64,000 bases of DNA, from NCBI RefSeq assembly GCF_041154505.1, contig NZ_AP028672.1:3760501-3824500 (forward strand), in the 5' to 3' direction. Both the position numbers and the translations under genes were made by a program. Shown here one piece after another: positions 29,936 through 38,601 of this stretch; the stretch's first letter is position 1, and each line of letters begins with the position of its first letter. This stretch comes from Acidovorax sp. A79 (GTDB lineage: Bacteria; Pseudomonadota; Gammaproteobacteria; Burkholderiales; Burkholderiaceae_C). Below the pieces are notes generated by a model. The model was not told the origin of the DNA. It worked only from the letters and a program-made list of their open reading frames with translations, and ran no database searches.

Positions 29936-30721
29936 TCACATCATGGAGAAGTCGCGCTCGAACTTCATCAGGTGCTGGCCGCCGTCGACCAGCAGCGTGG
30001 TGCCGGTGATCGAGCGGTTCTCCAGCGCGAATTTCACGGTCGCGGCCACGTCCTCGGCCGTGGACGATCGGCCCAGCGGGCTCAGCGCATGCAGCTGCTG
30101 GAACTTTTCCTGCGCCAGCATGTGGCTCGTGATCGTGAGGCCGGGTGCCACACCGACCACGCGCACCCGCGGTGCCAGGGCCAGCGCCAGCATGGTGCCG
30201 GCGGCTTCGAGCGCCGCCTTGGACAGCGTGTAGCTCACGAAGTCGGGGTTCTGGTTCCAGAGCTTCTGGTCCAGCAGGTTGACCACGGCGCCCTGCGCGT
30301 CGGCCTCGCCCTTGGCAACGCGGTCGGCCACGTGCTGGTGCAGCGCCTGGGCCAGCAGCATGGGGGCGGCGGTGTTGCTGCGCAGGTGCTTTTCGAGCGC
30401 GGCAAAGCCAAAGGTGGCGGCGTTGTCATGCTCGAACAGCGAGGCGCTGTTGACCACCGCATCCACGCCGCCAAAGTGCGCCACCACGCGGGGCAGCAGG
30501 TCACGCACGGCGGCCTCGTCCTCGAAATCAGCGTCAAAATGGGCGCTGGCGCTTGTCAGTTGTGCGCAAGCAGCTACGGTATCGATAGCATCCTGCTTGG
30601 ATGAACGGTAGTGCACCGCCACCTGCCAGCCCCCCGCCGCCAGGGCCAGCGCAATGCTGCGGCCCAGGCGCTTGGCGGCGCCTGTGACCAGAACGGTGCG
30701 TGCGGGGGCGGGGTGGGACAT
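29936..30721 (-). CDS. SDR oxidoreductase, probable pteridine reductase (FolM/PTR1-like)
   Basis: 261 residues, NADPH-dependent Rossmann fold. The cofactor motif TGAAKRLGRSIA is the TGxxxRxG form seen in pteridine reductases rather than TGxxxGxG. The active site has Asp in LLDQKLWNQ exactly 13 residues before Tyr of YTLSK, the spacing of Asp181 and Tyr194 in PTR1. Together with folB directly downstream this supports dihydropteridine/dihydrofolate reduction. Residues about 41-62 are encoded by a diverged dispersed repeat. Its start is only 15 bp from the divergent methyltransferase start. Confidence 0.83.
   Translation of the reverse strand: MSHPAPARTVLVTGAAKRLGRSIALALAAGGWQVAVHYRSSKQDAIDTVAACAQLTSASAHFDADFEDEAAVRDLLPRVVAHFGGVDAVVNSASLFEHDNAATFGFAALEKHLRSNTAAPMLLAQALHQHVADRVAKGEADAQGAVVNLLDQKLWNQNPDFVSYTLSKAALEAAGTMLALALAPRVRVVGVAPGLTITSHMLAQEKFQQLHALSPLGRSSTAEDVAATVKFALENRSITGTTLLVDGGQHLMKFERDFSMM
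30530..30595. repeat. Diverged dispersed repeat inside the pteridine-reductase gene
   Basis: Core GCGCTTG followed after eight bases by GCGCAAGC and GCAGCTAC, with a flanking GATAGC. It is translated in frame between the second strand and the DADFED segment of the Rossmann fold. Confidence 0.45.
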
Positions 30722-30736
30722 GTGGGGTGGGAGACA

Positions 30737-31855
30737 ATGCGGGCCGTGACCCAAAGACCCGACAGTTTAACGACCGCCCTGCACCAGCACATTGCCCAGG
30801 CCATTGCCGCCGAGGGTGGATGGCTGGGTTTTGACCGCTTCATGGCGCTGGCCCTGTACACCCCGGGCCTGGGCTATTACGCCAACGATTCCACCAAGTT
30901 CGGCGCCATGCCCGAGTCCGGCAGCGACTTCGTCACCGCACCTGAGATGACCCCGCTGTTCGGCCAGGCGCTGGCCGTGCAGGTGGGCGAGGCCCTGGCG
31001 CAGACTGGTACCTCCGAGGTGTGGGAGTTTGGCGCGGGCTCAGGCGCGCTGGCGCTGCAACTGCTGGATGCCCTGGGCGACCAGGTGCGGCGCTACACCA
31101 TCGTCGATCTGTCGGGCAGCCTGCGGGCCCGCCAGCAGGCCAAGCTGGTGGCGCATGCCGACAAGCTGCGCTGGGTGGATGCACTGCCCGACCAATTCAG
31201 CGGCGTGGTGGTGGGCAACGAAGTGCTCGATGCCATGCCCGTGCAACTGCTCGCCCGCCACGGCGGCCAGCAGAATGGGGCGTGGCACGAGCGCGGCGTG
31301 GTGGTGCAGGCTGACGGCAGCTTTGCCTGGGCCGACCGCCCCACCGGCCTGCGCCCGCCCGTCGACATCGACGGCCCGCAGGATTACCTGACCGAGATCC
31401 ACGCCCAGGGCGAGGGCTTCATCCGCACGCTGGCCGACCGGCTCACGCGCGGCGCGGCTTTCCTGCTGGACTACGGTTTTGGCGAGAGCGAGTACTACCA
31501 CCCCCAGCGCCACATGGGCACCGTGATGTGCCACCAGGGCCACCAGGCCGATGGCGACCCGTTGGTGGAAGTGGGGCGCAAGGACATCACCGCCCATGTC
31601 AACTTCACCGCCATGGCCCTGGCCGCGCAGGAGGCCGGGTTGAACGTGCTGGGCTACACCACACAGGCGCACTTCCTCATCAACTGCGGGTTGCTGCAAA
31701 AAATGGAGCAACTACCGCAAGCACAGCGGGCGATAGCGGCCAAATTGATCATGGAACATGAAATGGGCGAGCTGTTCAAGGTGCTGGCCCTCGGCGCGGG
31801 CGAGGCGTGGGAGCCCGTGGGGTTCGTGCACGGGGACCGGTCGCACCGGCTGTAG
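30737..31855 (+). CDS. MidA/NDUFAF7-type SAM-dependent methyltransferase
   Basis: 372-residue class I methyltransferase of the COG1565 family. The SAM-binding loop is VWEFGAGSGALALQLL, the acidic strand YTIVDLSG follows, and the family-specific NEVLDAMPVQLL is present; FLLDYGFGESEYYHPQR is also conserved. The eukaryotic relative NDUFAF7 methylates an arginine of complex I subunit NDUFS2; the bacterial substrate is unproven. The ATG at 30737 is the first after the divergent SDR start, only 15 bp away. The stop abuts the convergent eutC stop with no spacer. Confidence 0.87.
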   Translation: MRAVTQRPDSLTTALHQHIAQAIAAEGGWLGFDRFMALALYTPGLGYYANDSTKFGAMPESGSDFVTAPEMTPLFGQALAVQVGEALAQTGTSEVWEFGAGSGALALQLLDALGDQVRRYTIVDLSGSLRARQQAKLVAHADKLRWVDALPDQFSGVVVGNEVLDAMPVQLLARHGGQQNGAWHERGVVVQADGSFAWADRPTGLRPPVDIDGPQDYLTEIHAQGEGFIRTLADRLTRGAAFLLDYGFGESEYYHPQRHMGTVMCHQGHQADGDPLVEVGRKDITAHVNFTAMALAAQEAGLNVLGYTTQAHFLINCGLLQKMEQLPQAQRAIAAKLIMEHEMGELFKVLALGAGEAWEPVGFVHGDRSHRL

Positions 31856-32671
31856 TCAGGCCGTGGCGGGCCCGCCGGGCAACACCTTGCCTGTCGCGCT
31901 CCCCACCACCACGCCATCACTGCGGTCCTTCAGGCCCACGCCCGTCAGGGCCAGGTGCCGGGCCTCCTGGCACAGCCACCACAGGCGTGCTGCGGCAGCC
32001 GACGGCGCCAGCCCCTCGGCCCGCACGTTGGAGATGCAATTGCGCTCGGCATCGCTGCGGCCCACCTGCGGGTGCCAGGTGAGGTAGATGCCCAGGCTGT
32101 CGGGCGAGCTCAGGCCCGGGCGTTCGCCGATCAGCACCGCCACCAGGCGTGCGCCCAGCAGCGCGCCCACCTCGTCGCCCAGCGCCACGCGGGCCTGGGT
32201 GGCGACGACCACCGGGCCGATCCGCCAGCCCTGCGGCGCGGTGCGCACGATGTTTTCCACAAGGGGCACGGCGTTGCGTTCGACGGCCAGGGACGAGAGC
32301 CCGTCGGCCACGACCACAAGCAGGTCGCAGGGTGTGTGGCCGTCCCCCAGACCGCGCAGCCGCTCCGCATCCGCATCGCCAAGCCGCCGGCCGAGGTCGG
32401 GCCGCAGCAGGTAGGTGGCGCGGTCGGGTGCGGCGCTGGCCACCTGCAGCGTGCTGCAGCCCAGCGCCCTGATTTGTGCCGCCAGCGCCTCCGCGCCGAG
32501 CTGCAGGTGCACGGCATCGCGCGCCTGCGCGTGGGCCAGGCCAAAACGGAGCAGCTCGCGCGTGGGGACGGCCGTGCCCGCGCGGCCCAGCGCCAGCCGC
32601 GCGGCGGTGTGGGCGCGCAGGTCATCCCAGGGGTCGGGCAGAGGGCCGGTGATAGGGGCCGGCTCGCTCAT
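31856..32671 (-). CDS. eutC: Ethanolamine ammonia-lyase small subunit EutC
   Basis: 271 residues. EutC contributes to the adenosylcobalamin-binding interface of the (EutB-EutC)6 enzyme that converts ethanolamine to acetaldehyde and ammonia. Recognised from TPCDLLVVVADGLSSLAVE, VALGDEVGALLGARLVAVLIGERPGLSSPDSLG, RNCISNVRAEGL and a C-terminal GVGLKD. Its ATG overlaps the eutB stop as ATGA. No eutA reactivase, permease, aldehyde dehydrogenase or shell genes are in the window. Confidence 0.94.
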   Translation of the reverse strand: MSEPAPITGPLPDPWDDLRAHTAARLALGRAGTAVPTRELLRFGLAHAQARDAVHLQLGAEALAAQIRALGCSTLQVASAAPDRATYLLRPDLGRRLGDADAERLRGLGDGHTPCDLLVVVADGLSSLAVERNAVPLVENIVRTAPQGWRIGPVVVATQARVALGDEVGALLGARLVAVLIGERPGLSSPDSLGIYLTWHPQVGRSDAERNCISNVRAEGLAPSAAAARLWWLCQEARHLALTGVGLKDRSDGVVVGSATGKVLPGGPATA

Positions 32672-34077
32672 CTCCGCATCCCGATCTGCCGCAGCTGCGC
32701 AATGGCGGCCTGCTGCTGTGCGGCAGGCAGCAGCCGGCCCGCGCCATCGGCCAGGTGCATGTGCTGCAGCCAGGCCTCGAACTCGGGCGCGCGTTGCAGA
32801 CCCAGCACCTCGCGCAGGTACAGCGCGTCGTGGAAGGAAGTGCTCTGGTAGTTGAGCATGATGTCGTCCGCCCCCGGCACGCCCATGATGAAGGCCACGC
32901 CCGCCACGCCCAGCAGCGTCATCAGCGTGTCCATGTCGTCCGAATCGGCCTCGGCATGGTTGGTGTAGCAGACGTCGCAGCCCAGCGGCACGCCCAGCAG
33001 CTTGCCGCAGAAATGGTCTTCGAGGCCGGCGCGGATGATCTGCTTGCCGTCGTACAGGTACTCCGGGCCGATGAAGCCGACCACCGTGTTGGTGAGCAGC
33101 GGCGAGAACGCGCGCGCCACGCCGTAGGCCCGGGCCTCGCAGGTCTGCTGGTCCACGCCATGGTGGGCGTTGGCCGACAGCGCGCTGCCCTGGCCGGTCT
33201 CGAAATACATCACGTTGTCGCCCCGGCCATCGCCAAAGTCCGTGCCGCGCTTCAGGGACAGGGCCGCCTCGCGTGCTTCGCGCAGCAGCGCCAAGTTGAT
33301 GCCGAAGCCGGTGTTGGCCTTCTCGGTGCCTGCGATGGACTGGAACACCAGGTCCACCGGCGCGCCCTGCTCGATCATCTGCACCGTGTTCGTCACGTGC
33401 GTGAGCACACACGACTGCGTGGGAATCTGCAGCTTGGTGATGACGTCGTCCAGCATGTGCACCAGCCCCGTGAGGGCAGCGATGCTGTCCGTCGCCGGGT
33501 TGATGCCGATCACCGCGTCGCCCGCGCCGTACAGCAGGCCATCGACCATCGACGCCGCGATGCCACGCACATCGTCGGTCGGGTGGTTGGGCTGCAGGCG
33601 CACGGCCAGGTGGCCGGGCAGACCGAGGGTGTTGCGAAAGCGCGTGACCACGCGGCAGTTGCGCGCCACGGCGATCAGGTCCTGGTTGCGCATGAGCTTG
33701 CTCACGGCGGCCGCCATCTCGGGCGTGAGGCCCGGTGCCACGGCGGTCAGGGCGGCCGTGTCAGCTGCCAATAGCCAGTCACGCAGCCCGCCCACGGTGA
33801 GGTGGGCGATGGGCGCAAAAGCCGCCGCGTCGTGCGTGTCGATGATGAGGCGCGTGACCTCATCGCTCTCGTAGGGCACCAGCGCCTCGTTCAGGAAGCG
33901 CGCCAGCGGCACGTCGGCCAGGCACATGCGCGCGGCCATGCGCTCCACCGCCGAGCCTGCGGCAATGCCGGCCAGCGTGTCGCCCGAGCGCGCGGGCGTG
34001 GCCTTGGCCATCACCTCGCGCAGGTCGCAGAACGACCAGCGCTGGCCGCTGACGGTGTGGTGGTAGGTCGCAGGCAT
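32668..34077 (-). CDS. eutB: Ethanolamine ammonia-lyase large subunit EutB
   Basis: 469-residue catalytic TIM-barrel subunit binding ethanolamine and the adenosyl radical. Conserved stretches include MAKATPARSGDTLAGIAA, NHPTDDVRGIAASMVDGLLYG, FQSIAGTEKANTGFGINLALL and GCDVCYTNHAEADSDDMDTL. The ATG at 34077 gives the normal N-terminus; a further in-frame ATG at 34116 would add thirteen unconserved residues. The gene is divergent from the TauD-type dioxygenase gene, with a perfect GTTGTTAACAAC palindrome in the shared 195-bp region. Confidence 0.95.
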   Translation of the reverse strand: MPATYHHTVSGQRWSFCDLREVMAKATPARSGDTLAGIAAGSAVERMAARMCLADVPLARFLNEALVPYESDEVTRLIIDTHDAAAFAPIAHLTVGGLRDWLLAADTAALTAVAPGLTPEMAAAVSKLMRNQDLIAVARNCRVVTRFRNTLGLPGHLAVRLQPNHPTDDVRGIAASMVDGLLYGAGDAVIGINPATDSIAALTGLVHMLDDVITKLQIPTQSCVLTHVTNTVQMIEQGAPVDLVFQSIAGTEKANTGFGINLALLREAREAALSLKRGTDFGDGRGDNVMYFETGQGSALSANAHHGVDQQTCEARAYGVARAFSPLLTNTVVGFIGPEYLYDGKQIIRAGLEDHFCGKLLGVPLGCDVCYTNHAEADSDDMDTLMTLLGVAGVAFIMGVPGADDIMLNYQSTSFHDALYLREVLGLQRAPEFEAWLQHMHLADGAGRLLPAAQQQAAIAQLRQIGMRR

Positions 34078-34173
34078 CGGCAAGGATGGAAGTGGGCCCG
34101 GTGGCGATGATGGCATGTGCGTGCCGCAGAGCGCCATAGCGGGTGGGAGCCACAGGGCACGTTAGCTGTTTTG

Positions 34174-34185
34174 GTTGTTAACAAC
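34174..34185. promoter_or_regulatory. Perfect palindrome GTTGTTAACAAC between eutB and the tauD-like gene
   Basis: A 12-bp perfect palindrome in an AT-rich part of the divergent intergenic region, 97 bp upstream of eutB and 88 bp upstream of the dioxygenase. It suits a dimeric regulator controlling one or both nitrogen/sulfur-source operons. No regulator gene is adjacent. Confidence 0.4.
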
Positions 34186-34272
34186 TGAGAAAACCTTCGT
34201 TCCCTGAATAAGCAACGCGGCCTAGAGTGCAGACCTCGGGGCACGCCTGTCCCCATTCCCCACGAGGCTCCC

Positions 34273-35193
34273 ATGTCGGCTGTTCCGTCATTCCCGTCCC
34301 TTTCCGCCACCGATGGCGACGCGCCACCGCAAGGTCTGGTGATCCGCACTGTGGCGGGCTCTGCCGGCCCGCTGGGGGCCGAGGTGCTGGGCCTGGACCT
34401 GTCGCGCCCGCTGGGCCGCGAGGACTTCGCGCGCATCCACCGCGCGCACCTGGACCACCATGTGCTGGTGTTCCGCGACCAGCGCATCACGCCGCAGCAG
34501 CACATCGACTTCAGCCGCCTGTTCGGGCCGCTGCAGATCCACGTGCTCAAGAACTTCCAGCTCGCGGACCACCCCGAGATCCTGATCGTCTCCAACATCA
34601 AGGATGCGGCCGGCCAGCCCATCGGCCTGGGCGACGCGGGCCACTACTGGCATTCGGACCTGTCGTACAAGGACAAGCCCAGCCTGGGCTCGCTGCTGCA
34701 CGCGCAGGAGCTGCCGGGCGAAGGCGGCGACACCCTGTTCGCCGACCAGCATGCCGCCTACGATGCGCTGCCCGAAGCGTTGAAGGCGCGCATCGCGCCG
34801 CTCCAGGCCGAGCACAGCTACCTGGCCAAGTACGAAGAACTGCGCGCCAGGAGCCCCTGGCGCCCGAAGCTCACCCAGGCGCAGATCGCCGAGGTGGCGC
34901 CCTCCATCCACCCCGTGGTGCGCACCCACCCCGAGACGGGCCGCAAGGCCCTGTTCGTGAGCGAGCACTTCACCACGCGCATCGTCGGCCTGCCCGAGGA
35001 CGAAAGCCAGGCCCTGCTGGCCGAGCTGTTCGCCGCCAGCGTGCGCCCCGAGTTCACCTACCGCCACCCGTGGCAGCCGCACGACCTGGTGTTCTGGGAC
35101 AACCGGTCTGTCATGCACCTGGCGGCGGGCACGCCAGACACCGAACGCCGCAAGCTGTACAGAACCACGATCGAAGGCGACCTGCCTTTCTGA
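34273..35193 (+). CDS. TauD/TfdA family Fe(II)/2-oxoglutarate dioxygenase
   Basis: 306 residues. The iron-binding facial triad is visible as HSD in GHYWHSDLSYKDKPS and the distal His in WDNRSVMHLAAG; the 2-oxoglutarate-binding Arg lies about ten residues after that His. TauD-type enzymes hydroxylate taurine or other alkylsulfonates to release sulfite. A complete ABC importer of the sulfonate/nitrate class follows on the same strand, which supports an organosulfonate or similar substrate but does not prove taurine. A GAGG ribosome-binding site precedes the ATG. Confidence 0.87.
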   Translation: MSAVPSFPSLSATDGDAPPQGLVIRTVAGSAGPLGAEVLGLDLSRPLGREDFARIHRAHLDHHVLVFRDQRITPQQHIDFSRLFGPLQIHVLKNFQLADHPEILIVSNIKDAAGQPIGLGDAGHYWHSDLSYKDKPSLGSLLHAQELPGEGGDTLFADQHAAYDALPEALKARIAPLQAEHSYLAKYEELRARSPWRPKLTQAQIAEVAPSIHPVVRTHPETGRKALFVSEHFTTRIVGLPEDESQALLAELFAASVRPEFTYRHPWQPHDLVFWDNRSVMHLAAGTPDTERRKLYRTTIEGDLPF

Positions 35194-35194
35194 G

Positions 35195-35272
35195 TTTGCT
35201 CTGTTTTTAATAGCTGTCAGCGCTTGTTGGATAAGCGCTGAGGCCATATTTTGTTTGATTTTTGATTTTTGA
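35195..35272. repeat. Dispersed palindromic repeat between the dioxygenase and ABC receptor genes
   Basis: Core AGCGCTT-N7-AAGCGCT at 35219-35239, preceded by TTTTTAATAGCTGTC and followed by an AT-rich tail. It differs at one position from the core at 11014-11034. It separates the dioxygenase from its transporter and may attenuate readthrough. Confidence 0.75.
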
Positions 35273-35286
35273 TTTGAAGGACTTCC

Positions 35287-36339
35287 ATGACCACCTCCAC
35301 CCACCACCGTTTTGACCGCCGAAGCCTCGGCCGCAAGACCGCCGCGTGGCTCGCTGCCACGGGCCTGCTGCTGGCCGGCGGGTTGAGCGCTACTGCCCAT
35401 GCTGCTGAAGGCCAGCTGCGCATCGCGCAGCAGTTCGGCATCGTCTACCTGCTGCTCAACGTGGCGCAGGAGAACAAGCTCATCGAGAAGCACGGCAAGG
35501 CCGCGGGCGTGGACATCAAGGTCGAGTTTTTGCAGCTGTCGGGCGGTTCGGCCGTCAACGATGCGCTGCTGTCGGGCAACATCGACATCGCCGGTGCCGG
35601 CGTGGGCCCGCTGTTCACGCTGTGGGACCGCACCAAGGGCCGCCAGAACGTCAAGGGCGTGGCCTCGCTGGGCAACTTCCCCTACTACCTGGTGAGCAAC
35701 AACCCGGCCGTGAAGACCATTGCCGACTTCACCGACAAGGACCGCATCGCGCTGCCGGCCGTCGGTGTCTCGGTGCAGTCGCGCGTGCTGCAGATGGCCT
35801 CGGCCAAGCTCTGGGGCGACAAGGAGTTCAACCGCCTGGACAAGAACCAGGTGGCCCTGCCGCATCCCGATGCGGCGGCCGCCATCATCAAAGGCGGCAC
35901 CGAGATCACCGGCCACTTCGGCAACCCGCCCTTCCAGGAGCAGGAGCTGGCCGGCAACCCCAAGGCGAAGATCGTCCTCAACTCGTACGACGTGCTGGGC
36001 GGCCCGGCATCGGCCACCGTGCTCTACGCCACGGAGAAGTTCCGCGCCGAGAGCCCCAAGACCTACAAGGCCTTCGTCGATGCGCTCGACGAGGCCGCGA
36101 AGTTCGTCGCCGCCAACCCCGAGAAGGCGGCCGACATCTACCTCAAGGTGTCGGGCGGCAATACCGACCGGGGCCTGCTGCTCAAAATCATCCAGAACCC
36201 CGAGGTGCAGTTCAAGGTGCGCCCCGAAAACACGCTGGGCATGGGCCAGTTCCTGCACCGCGTGGGCGCCATCAAGAACCAGCCGACCGCGCTCAAGGAC
36301 TATTTCTTCGAAGACGCGCACACGGCGTCGGGCAACTGA
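35287..36339 (+). CDS. ABC transporter substrate-binding protein, nitrate/sulfonate/taurine class
   Basis: 350-residue periplasmic receptor with a long signal peptide (MTTSTHHRFDRRSLGRKTAA..., cleavage near residue 38 after ATAHA). The mature protein has the NMT1/THI5-like SsuA fold: LRIAQQFGIVYLLLNVAQE, FLQLSGGSAVNDALLSGNIDIAG, then DRIALPAVGVSVQSRVLQM. It is followed by ATPase and permease genes at 13-bp and overlapping spacing, making one importer. A short DRRSLGRK stretch in the signal might direct Tat export, though without a clear second motif. Confidence 0.9.
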   Translation: MTTSTHHRFDRRSLGRKTAAWLAATGLLLAGGLSATAHAAEGQLRIAQQFGIVYLLLNVAQENKLIEKHGKAAGVDIKVEFLQLSGGSAVNDALLSGNIDIAGAGVGPLFTLWDRTKGRQNVKGVASLGNFPYYLVSNNPAVKTIADFTDKDRIALPAVGVSVQSRVLQMASAKLWGDKEFNRLDKNQVALPHPDAAAAIIKGGTEITGHFGNPPFQEQELAGNPKAKIVLNSYDVLGGPASATVLYATEKFRAESPKTYKAFVDALDEAAKFVAANPEKAADIYLKVSGGNTDRGLLLKIIQNPEVQFKVRPENTLGMGQFLHRVGAIKNQPTALKDYFFEDAHTASGN

Positions 36340-36352
36340 GAGAGTCTCGGGC

Positions 36353-37378
36353 ATGAGCGAGCACACCCTCCGCATGGGCCCCTTCTCGCCGCCGCTGCAG
36401 AGCGAACGCAATGCGCTGGAGGACGAGGCGCAGGCACTGGCACTGGGCTGGGCCATGGGCGAGGGCCGTGCCTCCGCCGCGCCCACCCGCCCCAACGCCG
36501 CCTTGCTGCAGGTGCAGGGCGTGAGCATCGACTACCGCACGCGCGAGCGCGTGGTGCGCGCCACGCACCGCGTGGGTTTCGATGTGCATGCGGGCGACCG
36601 CTTCGTGCTGCTCGGTGCCTCGGGCTGCGGCAAGTCCACCTTGCTCAAGTCGATCGCCGGCTTCATCGCGCCCAGCGAGGGCCAGATCCTGCTGGACGGC
36701 CGCGCCGTCACGCGGCCCGGGCCCGACCGGGTGGTGGTGTTCCAGGAGTTCGACCAGTTGCCCCCGTGGAAGACCGTGCGCGAGAACGTGATGTTCCCGC
36801 TGCTGGCCTCGCGCAGCGTGGGCCGCAAGGAGGCGGCCGAACGCGCGGCTCTGTACATCGACAAGGTGGGCCTGTCCAAGTTCGCCGACGTGCATCCGCA
36901 CCAGCTCTCGGGCGGCATGAAGCAGCGCGTGGCCATTGCGCGCGCGCTGGCCATGCAGCCCCAGGTGCTGCTGATGGACGAGCCCTTTGCCGCGCTCGAC
37001 GCCCTCACGCGCCGGCGCATGCAGGAGGAGCTGCTTTCGCTGTGGGACGAGTTCCGCTTCACGCTGATCTTCGTCACGCACTCCATCGAAGAGGCGCTGG
37101 TGGTGGGCAACCGCATCGCCATCCTCTCGCCGCACCCGGGGCGGCTGCGCGCCGAGGTCAACAGCCACCAGTTCGGGCTGCACAGCCTGGGCGGCACCGA
37201 GTTCCAGGCCACGGCCCAGCGCATCCACCGCCTGCTGTTCGACGAACCCGATGCCGGGGCCGTGCCGGGGTCGGTGCAGGCCGATGCCGAAGCTCTGGCA
37301 CCTGGCCGCCGTGGTGGCGTGCCGCTCATTCCCCCACAGCGGCCTGCGGGTTCGCTGCCCTTCCAGATTTCCGTATGA
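36353..37378 (+). CDS. ABC transporter ATP-binding protein (SsuB/TauB type)
   Basis: 341 residues. Walker [18 protein letters not shown]-loop [14 protein letters not shown], signature [17 protein letters not shown], Walker [13 protein letters not shown] and the switch His in [10 protein letters not shown] are intact. N- and C-terminal extensions of about 50 residues each make it longer than the typical 255-residue TauB/SsuB. It energises import with the adjacent receptor and permease, and its stop overlaps the permease start as ATGA. Confidence 0.92.
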   Translation: MSEHTLRMGPFSPPLQSERNALEDEAQALALGWAMGEGRASAAPTRPNAALLQVQGVSIDYRTRERVVRATHRVGFDVHAGDRFVLLGASGCGKSTLLKSIAGFIAPSEGQILLDGRAVTRPGPDRVVVFQEFDQLPPWKTVRENVMFPLLASRSVGRKEAAERAALYIDKVGLSKFADVHPHQLSGGMKQRVAIARALAMQPQVLLMDEPFAALDALTRRRMQEELLSLWDEFRFTLIFVTHSIEEALVVGNRIAILSPHPGRLRAEVNSHQFGLHSLGGTEFQATAQRIHRLLFDEPDAGAVPGSVQADAEALAPGRRGGVPLIPPQRPAGSLPFQISV

Positions 37379-38250
37379 GTGCCTCCCTGCTGACCCCTCC
37401 CGTGCGCCCCGAGTTCGAGCGCAGCCTGGAGCCGCTGGGCGGTATCGCGCCCGTGTTGCCCCTGCCCCTGGCCGCGCGCATCTGGCAGCAGGCCTTTGTG
37501 CGCAAGCTCGTGATCCTGGCGGTGCTGGCCGTGCTGTGGGAGGTGGTGGCGCGCTGGCAGGACAACGACCTGCTGCTGCCCACCTTCCTGCAGACCGCCA
37601 GGGCGCTGGTCGAAGGCCTGGCCTCGGGCGAGCTGATCGCCAAGACGGCGATCTCGCTGTCGGTGCTGCTCAAGGGCTACCTCGCGGGCATCCTCGGGGC
37701 CTTCGTGCTCACCACGCTGGCCGTGTCCACCCAGTTCGGGCGCGACCTGCTGTCCACGCTGACCTCCATGTTCAACCCCTTGCCAGCCATCGCGCTGTTG
37801 CCGCTGGCGCTGCTGTGGTTCGGCCTGGGGCAGGGCAGCCTGGTGTTCGTGCTCATCCACTCGGTGCTGTGGCCGCTGGCGCTCAACACGTACGCGGGCT
37901 TCCAGTCCGTACCCGAGACCTTGCGCATGGCCGGCCGCAACTACGGCCTCACCGGCATCCGCTATGTGCTGCAGATCTTGGTGCCGGCCGCGCTGCCGTC
38001 CATCCTGTCGGGCCTGAAGATCGGCTGGGCCTTTGCCTGGCGCACGCTGATCGCGGCCGAGCTGGTGTTCGGCGCCTCGTCGGGCAAGGGCGGCCTGGGC
38101 TGGTACATCTTTCAGAACCGCAATGAGCTCTATACCGACAAGGTGTTCGCGGGACTGGTGCTGGTGATCCTGATCGGCCTGGCGGTGGAGAGCCTGGGTT
38201 TCCACACGCTGGAACGGTTGACGGTGCGGCGCTGGGGTGTGCAGCGCTGA
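37375..38250 (+). CDS. ABC transporter permease (SsuC/TauC type)
   Basis: 291 residues with about six transmembrane helices and the BPD_transp_1 EAA loop region [33 protein letters not shown]. The N-terminal 35 residues are cytoplasmic. Four-base overlap with the ATPase gene shows translational coupling. Completes the transporter of the dioxygenase cluster. Confidence 0.91.
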   Translation: MSASLLTPPVRPEFERSLEPLGGIAPVLPLPLAARIWQQAFVRKLVILAVLAVLWEVVARWQDNDLLLPTFLQTARALVEGLASGELIAKTAISLSVLLKGYLAGILGAFVLTTLAVSTQFGRDLLSTLTSMFNPLPAIALLPLALLWFGLGQGSLVFVLIHSVLWPLALNTYAGFQSVPETLRMAGRNYGLTGIRYVLQILVPAALPSILSGLKIGWAFAWRTLIAAELVFGASSGKGGLGWYIFQNRNELYTDKVFAGLVLVILIGLAVESLGFHTLERLTVRRWGVQR

Positions 38251-38355
38251 AGGGGTCGGCGCCAGCCCGGCGCTCGTGGCGCGGGATGCCGTGAGGGCAC
38301 GCCGCATGCCTGCGCCGTGGGGGGGCGACCGGGTCTGCAGCCCTACACTGTGGGC

Positions 38356-38550
38356 ATGATCCGCTGGCTTCTCGTCATCTTCCTGGCTCTGATGTTGCTG
38401 AGCTGGCTGTCGCCCCTGCTCAGGCGCATGGGGTTTGGCCGCCTGCCCGGCGACCTGCGCTTTCGCTGGCTGGGCCGGGACTGGGACGTGCCCTTGGCGT
38501 CGACGCTGCTCCTGAGCTTTGTGGTGAGCCTGCTCACGAAGTTGCTCTGA
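38356..38550 (+). CDS. DUF2905 small membrane protein
   Basis: 64 residues: one N-terminal helix ([19 protein letters not shown]), the conserved [11 protein letters not shown] turn, and a second C-terminal helix ([15 protein letters not shown]). The family is widespread in Proteobacteria and of unknown function. The ATG at 38356 begins the first helix directly. Confidence 0.85.
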   Translation: MIRWLLVIFLALMLLSWLSPLLRRMGFGRLPGDLRFRWLGRDWDVPLASTLLLSFVVSLLTKLL

Positions 38551-38601
38551 CCCCCTGCGGCACGCGCACCGGGGCAGAATGTGCCGCCGCGCGTGGCGGC
38601 T

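Noticed and set aside
31690..31750. Possible further copy of the dispersed repeat inside the methyltransferase gene
   Set aside because: It shares GCAA and GCGATAGC-like fragments but lacks the paired core, so chance cannot be excluded.
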